A DNA stretch of 13,119 bases from SIG78 sp045587205 (GTDB taxonomy: Bacteria > Verrucomicrobiota > Lentisphaeria > Victivallales > Victivallaceae). A program made the translations under genes and the position numbers. Below, in pieces: positions 1-5,862 of the stretch. How positions within the stretch are numbered: position 1 is the stretch's first letter; each line of letters begins with the position of its first letter. The notes beneath the pieces are model-generated. The model was not told the origin of the DNA. It did no database searches and worked only from the letters and a program-made list of their open reading frames with translations. The DNA lies in the NCBI GenBank assembly GCA_045587205.1, contig JAZNBV010000014.1, forward strand, positions 1 to 13,119. Direction: 5' to 3'.

Positions 1-2
1 AG

Positions 3-39
3 GGCATTTATCTTTTTGCGTTGCAAAAAGATAAATGCC
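3..39. repeat. Perfect 17-bp inverted repeat, 3-base loop
   Basis: The arm at 3-19 (GGCATTTATCTTTTTGC) is exactly reverse-complemented at 23-39, separated by GTT. As RNA it would form a very stable hairpin on either strand. Neither side is followed by a run of T, so it is not a standard intrinsic terminator. It lies at the window edge, so whether it belongs to an upstream gene cannot be seen. It may be a dispersed palindromic element or a stabilising 3' structure. Confidence 0.85.
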
Positions 40-69
40 AAGGAAAGGTTTGGAAAAAAGGGGTGGAGT

Positions 70-121
70 TTGAGGAGGGGAAAAAGGACCTTTCCTCAAA
101 AGGTCTTTTTCCCCTCCTCAA
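70..121. repeat. Long inverted repeat, 23-bp stem with one bulge
   Basis: The arm at 70-93 pairs with 99-121 around a 5-base loop (CCTCA), with a single unpaired G at 86 or 87. The left arm is purine-rich (GAGGAGGGGAAAAAGGACC). No T-run follows the stem on either strand. The element lies 33 bases beyond the stop codon of the TetR-family gene, so it could protect or fold the 3' end of that operon's transcript. It could equally be one unit of a dispersed intergenic repeat. Confidence 0.85.
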
Positions 122-152
122 TTACCGACCCTTATTGGGAAAAAGAACCTTT
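78..152. repeat. Pair of 16-bp direct repeats, 59 bp apart
   Basis: GGGAAAAAGGACCTTT at 78-93 recurs as GGGAAAAAGAACCTTT at 137-152, a 15 of 16 match. The first copy is the inner part of the long hairpin at 70-121. The second forms its own small hairpin (GAAAAAG 139-145 with CTTTTTC 149-155) and runs into the stop codon of the TetR-family gene. Together with the hairpin at 3-39 this suggests a composite intergenic element. No open frame here looks like a real gene. Confidence 0.7.
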
Positions 153-153
153 T

Positions 154-753
154 TCAGTTGGCTCTGAACAGTTTTGTCAGATCTTCACTGCGGCGGGCAC
201 ACGCGGCATCATCCAGAAAATCGCCGCCCAGCGTACTGCTCAAAGTCAGAGCGTTGGAGCAGACAAAGTAGGTTGAGCCCATAATGGTCAACAGCCAGCT
301 TTCAAAACTTATATCGCGGCGGATATTGTTCTGCTGCTGTGCGTTTTCAAACCAGTTCCGCAAAGAGCTGTTTTCGTTTTTGCGCACCTCGGCAAGCACG
401 GTCGTATCAATGGCATTTTCCAGATTTGCCCAGCTCAAAAGCCGTTGAAATTCCGGTTTTTCGATGTGCAGTTTCCGGTAATACTGCACCAGCATACCAG
501 TCACATCGCCGGAAGTGCAATCCACCCCGGCAGCAAATTCCTCAAATCTGGCGGCGCTTTCGGAAAAAACTTCCAGCAGAACCGCTTCAAACAACTGCTT
601 TTTGCTGCCGAAATAGGCATAAATACGCTGTTTGTTGACCCTGGCGGTCAGGGCAATGGCATCCACTGAAGTTCCGGAAAAACCGCCCGCGGCAAAAAGT
701 TTTCGGGCGGCTTTGAGGATCGCTCTGCGGGTTTTTTCTGCACGGAGCTGCAT
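154..753 (-). CDS. TetR/AcrR-family transcriptional regulator
   Basis: A 199-residue protein with the usual TetR layout. The N-terminal three-helix DNA-binding domain spans about residues 8-55, with the helix-turn-helix and following helix readable as TSVDAIALTARVNKQRIYAYFGSKK (given here in two parts: TSVDAIALTARV, then NKQRIYAYFGSKK). A long helical ligand-binding and dimerisation domain follows. TetR proteins usually repress nearby genes until a small ligand binds. The ligand here cannot be read from sequence. The start is supported by GGGAG seven bases upstream. It is the last gene of a minus-strand operon, 14 bases after the DapA-like gene, so it is likely co-transcribed with the enzymes it may control. 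Its stop codon touches a repeat element. Confidence 0.88.
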   Translation of the reverse strand: MQLRAEKTRRAILKAARKLFAAGGFSGTSVDAIALTARVNKQRIYAYFGSKKQLFEAVLLEVFSESAARFEEFAAGVDCTSGDVTGMLVQYYRKLHIEKPEFQRLLSWANLENAIDTTVLAEVRKNENSSLRNWFENAQQQNNIRRDISFESWLLTIMGSTYFVCSNALTLSSTLGGDFLDDAACARRSEDLTKLFRAN

Positions 754-767
754 AATATTTCTCCCGG

Positions 768-1826
768 TCAGTCAGCCAGCCATTCGGCAAGGTGCGCCTT
801 GACAAAATCATCGTCGTGCAAATCGGGGTAACTGTCGTGCACGCGGGTGATTTCTTCAGCCTGTCCGGGCGAAAGAACCTCTTCCGGATCCAGGCACCAG
901 ACACCTTTGAGCAGTCCCTGACGGCGCAGAACTTCGTGGATACCCGGTATGCAGCCGGCAAAACTGTGCGCCGGATCAAAAAACGCAGCGTTGCAGTCGG
1001 TGATCCGGACATTGCGGGTCAGCAGTTCCATCGGAACAGTTTCTGCATCGCCCAAGTTGTGGATCTCGTCCAGGAGTTCCACGGCTTTGCGCGTCCAGCA
1101 GCACCAATGCCCAAGCAGACCGCCTTTGATCCGGACAATTTTGCCGTCGATGTTGTAAGGTGTCAGCAGATCCAGCAGAATATTATCATCATTGCCGGTA
1201 TAAAGCGTTATATCCCGGCAGCTTCCGGCAACGGCGCGAACCACATCCAGAGTCTGATAGCGGTTGAACGGTGCCATTTTTATGGCCAGAACATTGTCGA
1301 TTTGTGCAAATTCCTTCCAGAATTCATACGGCAGTATTCTGCCGCCGACCGACGGCTGGAGATAAAAGCCGATCACCGGAATAACTGCTGCGATCTTCCG
1401 GGCGTGCTCAAGCATATCTTCCACCGTACCGCCGGCAAAAGCCGCCATACTCAAGAGCCCGGCATCGTAACCGGCTTTGACCGCAAATTCCGCTTCATAA
1501 AGCGCCTGTCCGGTTTTGCCGCAGATACCGGCAACTTTCAGAATTCTGCGGCCGCGTTTTTCACACCACCGGTCGATAAATTCCGATGTCTGTTTGAGTA
1601 CCGGCTCAAAGAGTCCGATCTCCGGATTGCGGATGGCAAACTGCGTGGAGTGCACCCCCACGGCAATACCGCCGACTCCGGCATCGATGTAGTAACGGCA
1701 CAATGCGCGCTGATACTGCGGCATAAATTTGCGGTTTTCGTCGATAGCCAGGGGTTGGGCAGGTATTACACAGCCCTTGCGGACCAGCTGAAGAACTTCG
1801 GGGGCGATATCATTGATCTTTTTCAT
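768..1826 (-). CDS. DapA/N-acetylneuraminate lyase-family aldolase
   Basis: A 352-residue cytoplasmic protein of the dihydrodipicolinate synthase/NAL superfamily, class I aldolases that form a Schiff base with a 2-oxo acid. The expected catalytic lysine is K183 (in LAIKMAPF) and the partner tyrosine is Y155 (in GFYLQPS). The usual Thr-Thr pair that grips the pyruvate carboxylate (GTTGE motif) reads VHSTQ at residues 58-62, so substrate binding has changed. It is about 50 residues longer than typical DapA (about 290-300), with an extra C-terminal helical segment. It starts three bases after the epimerase stop, so the two are translationally linked. It is unlikely to be the lysine-pathway enzyme. 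A sugar-acid or amino-sugar-acid aldolase or dehydratase is more likely. The exact reaction is unknown. Confidence 0.82.
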   Translation of the reverse strand: MKKINDIAPEVLQLVRKGCVIPAQPLAIDENRKFMPQYQRALCRYYIDAGVGGIAVGVHSTQFAIRNPEIGLFEPVLKQTSEFIDRWCEKRGRRILKVAGICGKTGQALYEAEFAVKAGYDAGLLSMAAFAGGTVEDMLEHARKIAAVIPVIGFYLQPSVGGRILPYEFWKEFAQIDNVLAIKMAPFNRYQTLDVVRAVAGSCRDITLYTGNDDNILLDLLTPYNIDGKIVRIKGGLLGHWCCWTRKAVELLDEIHNLGDAETVPMELLTRNVRITDCNAAFFDPAHSFAGCIPGIHEVLRRQGLLKGVWCLDPEEVLSPGQAEEITRVHDSYPDLHDDDFVKAHLAEWLAD

Positions 1827-1829
1827 AAA

Positions 1830-2867
1830 TCAGAACTTTCCGTTATTGACTTCAAAGTGAGTCGGTTTATTGATGCTCTTATTGCCGTCGGCGATCCATT
1901 TGGCCTGCCATTCGATCATCTGCTCCAGCGATACGGCAGGCTTGCCGAAAAGCTTGAGCATTTTTCCGGCATTGTTGAGGTAACAGCGCTTGCCGGATTC
2001 GGCATAGAGGTATTCAACTTTTTTGTTGAAGAGCCTGCCGAACGCTTCCGCTATCTCCACTGTGGAGATCTGTTCGGCACCGGTTACATTCAATATGGCG
2101 CGCGGATTATCCGCCAGTTCCAGCGAGCGCAGAGCCGCTTCGTTGGCGCTGCCCTGCCAGATAACATTGAAATGGCTGACTGAATTGTTAACCTTTTCGC
2201 CCTTCCAGACCATCTGCGCTATATCGTGCAGCACACCGTAGCGCAGATCAATGGCGTAATTGAGCCGGAACAGCAGCAGTCTGGTTTTATTGAGATTGGC
2301 GTGATACTCAAAAATACGCTCTCTGCCCAGACAGGACTGCGAATACTCGCCCACCGGTTCCGGCACCACATCTTCAGTACAACCGCCCTCTTCCGGAGTC
2401 ATCAGCGGATAAACGCACCCGGTGGAAAAGACCGTCAGGCGCGAATCTTTGAAGTGCTCCGCCACATAAGAGGGAGCCAGCACGTTCATTGCCCAGGTAA
2501 GATCTTCACTGCCGCCGGTACCGAATTTTCTGCCCGCCATAAACACCACATTGGCAACTTTTTCAAGTTTGGCAATCTGTTCGCGGTCAAGCAGATTGCA
2601 AGTTACGGTTTCCACGCCGCAATCTTCCAGTTTCTGCCGCGCGGTTTCATCGCTGAAACGCGCCACGCCGATCACCCGCTTGGCAACCTTTGCCGCGCGG
2701 ATGGCGTTGACCGCCAGCTTACCCATTGTCACACCCATCTTGCCGGCAATACCAAGAATCATTATATCGCCTTCCAGACGCTTCATCATTTCAATAAGTG
2801 CTTCCGATGGCTGCGCAAGAAATTCTTCCAGTGCGGCCTCGGTGGCAAAATGTTCAGGCATAATCAT
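1830..2867 (-). CDS. NAD-dependent epimerase/dehydratase (extended SDR)
   Basis: A 345-residue protein with an N-terminal helical stretch (1-33) and then a Rossmann fold. The dinucleotide-binding loop is G39-x-x-G42-x-x-G45 (GIAGKMG). The SDR catalytic serine/threonine lies in FSTGCVYP (147-154) and the tyrosine is Y175 in EYSQSCLGRER. The canonical YxxxK lysine is a cysteine here (C179). Family members normally oxidise, epimerise or dehydrate sugars or their nucleotide forms. The start at 2867 is chosen over an in-frame ATG at 2897 because AAAGGAG lies ten bases upstream of 2867. It is the first gene of the operon with the DapA-like aldolase and the TetR regulator, which points to catabolism of a sugar-like compound. 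No substrate can be named. Confidence 0.82.
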   Translation of the reverse strand: MIMPEHFATEAALEEFLAQPSEALIEMMKRLEGDIMILGIAGKMGVTMGKLAVNAIRAAKVAKRVIGVARFSDETARQKLEDCGVETVTCNLLDREQIAKLEKVANVVFMAGRKFGTGGSEDLTWAMNVLAPSYVAEHFKDSRLTVFSTGCVYPLMTPEEGGCTEDVVPEPVGEYSQSCLGRERIFEYHANLNKTRLLLFRLNYAIDLRYGVLHDIAQMVWKGEKVNNSVSHFNVIWQGSANEAALRSLELADNPRAILNVTGAEQISTVEIAEAFGRLFNKKVEYLYAESGKRCYLNNAGKMLKLFGKPAVSLEQMIEWQAKWIADGNKSINKPTHFEVNNGKF

Positions 2868-2877
2868 AAAGATCTCT

Positions 2878-2884
2878 CTCCTTT
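2878..2884 (-). promoter_or_regulatory. Ribosome-binding site fixing the epimerase start
   Basis: On the minus strand AAAGGAG lies ten bases before the ATG at 2867. The longer frame opening at 2897 would place this site inside its coding sequence, so the shorter 345-residue product is preferred. Confidence 0.75.
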
Positions 2885-2925
2885 TATAAAAAACCAACTG
2901 ATCGTTTTCTTTTTTGAGTGCTTAT

Positions 2926-2954
2926 AAGATAACCCCGCAGCGGTTTTATTGCAA
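2926..2954 (-). promoter_or_regulatory. Sigma-70-type promoter for the epimerase operon
   Basis: On the minus strand TTGCAA (2949-2954) is followed after 17 bases by TATCTT (2926-2931). Transcription would begin near 2919, giving a leader of about 50 bases before the ATG at 2867. The same TTGCAA -35 hexamer appears in two other promoter candidates of this window. This is a motif call without experimental support. Confidence 0.5.
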
Positions 2955-3016
2955 GTACAAATCGGTAAAAAATCTGTTTTTTATAAGTTCTGCTGCTGCG
3001 GCCTGCAGCTGTACGG

Positions 3017-3086
3017 TTGTAAAAAACACTTTTTGAACTGTAAAATTCTGTATTAAAGGAGCAAATATCTTTGCAAAAAACACTTT
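3017..3086. repeat. 16-bp direct repeat in the divergent regulatory region
   Basis: TTGTAAAAAACACTTT at 3017-3032 recurs as TTGCAAAAAACACTTT at 3071-3086, a 15 of 16 match with start points 54 bases apart, close to five helical turns. Both copies lie between the divergent epimerase and ceramidase-like operons. The second copy begins with the proposed -35 hexamer of the ceramidase-like gene. The first copy (TTGTAA, then TAAAAT 18 bases later) could be a second, weaker promoter. A paired regulator-binding site is the other reading. Confidence 0.6.
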
Positions 3087-3098
3087 CAAATATATATT
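3071..3098 (+). promoter_or_regulatory. Sigma-70-type promoter for the ceramidase-like gene
   Basis: TTGCAA (3071-3076), a 16-base spacer, then TATATT (3093-3098). Transcription would begin near 3105, about 45 bases before the ATG at 3150. A palindrome at 3110-3120 would lie just downstream of the start point, where a repressor could block the polymerase. Confidence 0.5.
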
Positions 3099-3109
3099 AA
3101 ACCAAAACA

Positions 3110-3120
3110 TTGTTTTACAA
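3110..3120. promoter_or_regulatory. Palindrome TTGT-TTT-ACAA, possible operator
   Basis: TTGTTTTACAA consists of TTGT and its inverted copy ACAA around three T. With the preceding A, the 12-mer ATTGTTTTACAA is the exact reverse complement of a sequence at 11685-11696, upstream of the mannitol-1-phosphate dehydrogenase-like gene. Both copies end about 30 bases before their ATG. This could be an operator for a shared regulator. It is short, so chance in AT-rich sequence is not excluded. Confidence 0.4.
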
Positions 3121-3149
3121 ATCACCAACTTAATACAAGGAATAACATT

Positions 3150-4472
3150 ATGTTTAAAGCAGGTTTTGCCCAGGAAATCATCACTCCCCCGGTCGGCGTC
3201 GGTCTTGCCGGCTATATCAACAAGCGCCCCAACCGCGGCAATTACGATGAACTTTATGTCAAGGTCGTGGCAATGGAACGCGACGGTGTCAAGTTCGGTT
3301 TTGTCAGCTTTGACCTGTGCAACGTTGCCCAGGTTCTGTGGGATAAAATCGAAAAACTTATTGTCGATGCCTACGGCAGAGATTTTTATGAATCACTGAT
3401 CATCTGCGCTACCCATACCCACACCGGTCCGGAATTCCGCGGCGAAATCGATGAGGTTGCAAAATTTGCGCTGGAAGAAACCGCCCAGGCCGCTTTCCGC
3501 GCTGTCCGCAGAGCTTTTATGAACCTGCAGGAAGCCACTCTGGAAAGCACCTCGGTTTACAACAACCCATACGGTTTTGTCCGCCGTTACTTTATGAAAA
3601 ACGGAACCATCGTCACCAACCCCGGCTGGCGCAATCCTGACATCGATAAGCCGGAATGTGATTTTGACCGCTCCATCAATATTCTGGCGGTCAGACAGTA
3701 CGGCAGAATCGCGGCGCTGATCTGCAATATAGCCAACCACGGCGATACCGTCGGCGGCGATATCGTTTCGGCTGACTGGTACGGTAACTTTGTGCACGAA
3801 ATGCAGCACAAGCTGCAGTCGGGTCTGCCGGTACTGGTGCTGGATGACTGCTCCGGCGATATCAACCACTTTGACTTCCGTCAGGATTTCTGCCAGACCT
3901 CTCCGGCTGAAGCCGCGCGTATCGGCAAAGGCTATGCCCGGATCGTGGCGGATGCGCTCAAGGATCTGGCCCCGGTTGCTGAAGGCGATGTAAAAATCAA
4001 GACCGGTTCGGTAACGATACCGCACCGCAAGCTCACTGCCGAAGAAGTTGCCGAAGCACAGCACATCCTGGATACTGTGCCCGATATCCCCAAAGAAGGC
4101 GACCTGGAAAGCCAGGACCTTGCCAACAAGGTGCCTGCTGCACTGCGGTTCTTTGCCCAGCGCGCGCTGAACTGCAACACTATGAGCACACCTTCGCACG
4201 AAGGCAGACTTACAGCCATTACCATCGGTAAGGATCTGGCGTTTGTTTCACTGCCCGGCGAACCCTTCAACGGCATTACCCGCGCCATCCGCGCCGGGAG
4301 TCCATACAAGCAGACTTTTATTGCCAGTCTGGCGCAGTCGGTCTCCGGCTATGTGCCGATGAAAGAGTGTTTTGCCCGCGGCGGTTATGAAGTCCAGCCC
4401 GGCCCCAACACCGTTGCGCCGGAAGCTGCCGATGTTATTATCAATGCCGCTCTGGAAAATCTGAATAAGTAA
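3150..4472 (+). CDS. Ceramidase-fold metallohydrolase (neutral/alkaline ceramidase N-terminal-domain family)
   Basis: A 440-residue protein matching the N-terminal catalytic domain of neutral/alkaline non-lysosomal ceramidases. Those enzymes use zinc and a serine in GDVSPN to cleave an amide bond. Visible candidate metal ligands are His in ATHTHTGP (H89/H91), H197 in NHGD, E371 in PGE and Y401 in SGYV. The segment matching GDVSP reads GDINH (236-240), so the nucleophilic serine is replaced by N239. The C-terminal domain of full ceramidases (about 650-780 residues) is absent. There is no signal peptide, so it probably acts in the cytoplasm. AAGGA upstream supports the start. It is divergent from the epimerase-aldolase-TetR operon and precedes a transporter gene. 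A hydrolase of a small amide or ester made by these neighbours' pathway is more likely than a true ceramidase. Confidence 0.85.
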   Translation: MFKAGFAQEIITPPVGVGLAGYINKRPNRGNYDELYVKVVAMERDGVKFGFVSFDLCNVAQVLWDKIEKLIVDAYGRDFYESLIICATHTHTGPEFRGEIDEVAKFALEETAQAAFRAVRRAFMNLQEATLESTSVYNNPYGFVRRYFMKNGTIVTNPGWRNPDIDKPECDFDRSINILAVRQYGRIAALICNIANHGDTVGGDIVSADWYGNFVHEMQHKLQSGLPVLVLDDCSGDINHFDFRQDFCQTSPAEAARIGKGYARIVADALKDLAPVAEGDVKIKTGSVTIPHRKLTAEEVAEAQHILDTVPDIPKEGDLESQDLANKVPAALRFFAQRALNCNTMSTPSHEGRLTAITIGKDLAFVSLPGEPFNGITRAIRAGSPYKQTFIASLAQSVSGYVPMKECFARGGYEVQPGPNTVAPEAADVIINAALENLNK

Positions 4473-4483
4473 TTTGTTTACCT

Positions 4484-4523
4484 TTGCGCCCTCTCATCAA
4501 AAAGGAGGGCGCAACATTTTTTT
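4484..4523 (+). terminator. Intrinsic terminator between the hydrolase and transporter genes
   Basis: A perfect 10-bp stem, TTGCGCCCTC (4484-4493) with GAGGGCGCAA (4505-4514) around an 11-base loop, is followed by CA and seven T (4517-4523). It starts 12 bases after the hydrolase stop. The T-run ends only 11 bases before the next ATG and runs directly into GAGG, the likely ribosome-binding site of the transporter. There is no room for a separate promoter between them. Confidence 0.85.
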
Positions 4524-4534
4524 GAGGTCAATAT

Positions 4535-5776
4535 ATGCTACCTGCTGCCGATACGGAAATTTTTCTGCGCAAAAAAAAGCTGCTGGTGCTGCTCTGCGGA
4601 GTGGTGATATTCTTTCTTACCAGTATGGCAAAAGTGCTGATTCCCGCCACGATTTTTCAGGATCTTCTGAAAAGCGGTATGGCGGTCAATCGCATATCTT
4701 CACTGGGTGCGGCGTTCCTTTATGCCTACGCAGCCAGCCAGCTGGTGATGGGGTGTTTTTCCGACCGCTACGGCGGAGTGCGCATATTGCTGATCGGCGG
4801 AACGATGTTTGCCGGCGGGACAATGCTTTTTCCGTTGATGAACAACTATTTTCTTATGATCGTAATGCGGATAATTACCGGTTTCGGCGCGGGAACGATC
4901 TTTCTGGGAGTGGCTAAACTGCTGGGGGATCTCTTTCCCGGCAAATTCAGTATGATGCTGGGGACGGTACTCTTTTTCAGTTATCTCGGCCCCACAACCG
5001 GCACAATGCCGATGGTCAAACTCGTGGAATTCATCGGCTGGCAACCGGCTATGATCCTGCCCGGAGCCGTGGCAGCGGTGCCGCTGATATTGATTCTGCT
5101 TCTGTCCAGAGGTCTGATCGTACCGGTGACCCCCGGCAGCAGCATTGCCCCGCTGTGGGTGATGATCAGAAATAAACAGCTCTGGTTTGCCTGTTTTGCC
5201 TGTGCTTCGGTTTACGGTTCTTACTACGCGCTGGTGGGACAGCTGGGGCAGAAAATTTTTGTTGACCTCTACAATTTTACCTCCGGCAAAGCGGCGCTCT
5301 GCATTATGATCCTGACTGTACTGGTGGCTGTAAACAATATGACTGTCAACCTTATATTGAAACTTTTCCACAACCGCCGCAAAGCTGTTATATTGCTCGG
5401 TACGGCACTTTCGCTGGCTGGAACTCTGGCAGCACAGTATGGATTTTACGCTCAACTGGGGGCGGTGTGTTTTATTGCCGCCACGGTGCTGACGGCGTTC
5501 CCGGCAGGCTTTTTCCCGATGTTCAGTATGGTGGCAAAAGAGCTCAATGATGTCAAATACACGGCTATGTCAATAGCATTTATCAACTTTATGGCATTTG
5601 TATTTATTTCGTTCTACCAGAACAGCGCGGGATGGATCCTTAAAATGTTCCCGCCGGAAGCAGGCAGTCTGGCATTTTCATTGCGCGCTTACAGCGCAGT
5701 ATATCTCTTCTTTGCCGCAGGCGCGGTCATAAGCCTGATCGCCGCAATCCTGCTTAAAGAGACCCGCGATAATTAA
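4535..5776 (+). CDS. Major facilitator superfamily transporter
   Basis: A 413-residue, very hydrophobic protein with about 12 membrane segments, the usual number and length for MFS. The first segment is near residues 16-35 (LLVLLCGVVIFFLTS). The family signature between segments 2 and 3 is readable as SDRYGGVRILL (76-86), a form of the GxxxDRxGRR motif with the second glycine kept. A central polar loop lies near residues 195-215. It is an inner-membrane secondary transporter, probably proton-coupled. GAGG lies seven bases before the ATG. It follows the ceramidase-fold hydrolase, so it may import the substrate or export a product of this locus. A terminator hairpin precedes it, so expression depends on read-through or on a promoter inside the hydrolase gene. 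Substrate unknown. Confidence 0.88.
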   Translation: MLPAADTEIFLRKKKLLVLLCGVVIFFLTSMAKVLIPATIFQDLLKSGMAVNRISSLGAAFLYAYAASQLVMGCFSDRYGGVRILLIGGTMFAGGTMLFPLMNNYFLMIVMRIITGFGAGTIFLGVAKLLGDLFPGKFSMMLGTVLFFSYLGPTTGTMPMVKLVEFIGWQPAMILPGAVAAVPLILILLLSRGLIVPVTPGSSIAPLWVMIRNKQLWFACFACASVYGSYYALVGQLGQKIFVDLYNFTSGKAALCIMILTVLVAVNNMTVNLILKLFHNRRKAVILLGTALSLAGTLAAQYGFYAQLGAVCFIAATVLTAFPAGFFPMFSMVAKELNDVKYTAMSIAFINFMAFVFISFYQNSAGWILKMFPPEAGSLAFSLRAYSAVYLFFAAGAVISLIAAILLKETRDN

Positions 5777-5806
5777 AAATATAAACTCTGTTCCGGAATT
5801 GGTACC

Positions 5807-5839
5807 AAAAAACAGTGCCGGATTTTTACCCGGCACTGT
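5807..5839 (-). terminator. Intrinsic terminator of recJ
   Basis: Read on the minus strand, ACAGTGCCGG and CCGGCACTGT form a perfect 10-bp stem (5812-5821 with 5830-5839) around an 8-base loop, followed by a T-run (the A-run at 5807-5811 on the plus strand). It lies 23 bases past the recJ stop. On the plus strand the stem has no T-run, so it would serve the convergent transporter gene poorly. Confidence 0.85.
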
Positions 5840-5862
5840 CAGCATTGTGCTGTAACGCTGCT

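Noticed and set aside
16..276. An 86-codon plus-strand open frame at the window start
   Set aside because: It reads through the two hairpins and into the antisense of the TetR gene. The composition reflects the repeats and not a protein.
792..2183. A 463-codon open frame on the plus strand
   Set aside because: It lies antisense to the aldolase and epimerase genes, which have clear family motifs and ribosome-binding sites. Its translation shows no recognisable domain.
2868..2897. A ten-residue longer start for the epimerase at 2897
   Set aside because: The AAAGGAG ribosome-binding site for the ATG at 2867 would lie inside that extension, and nothing similar precedes 2897.
2966..2983. AT-only hairpin (TAAAAAA-TCTG-TTTTTTA)
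   Set aside because: A stem made of A-T pairs only is too weak to be called a terminator and is expected by chance in such sequence.
2946..3128. A 60-codon minus-strand open frame in the divergent gap
   Set aside because: It has no convincing ribosome-binding site, a low-complexity AT-driven composition, and it runs through the promoter and repeat elements.
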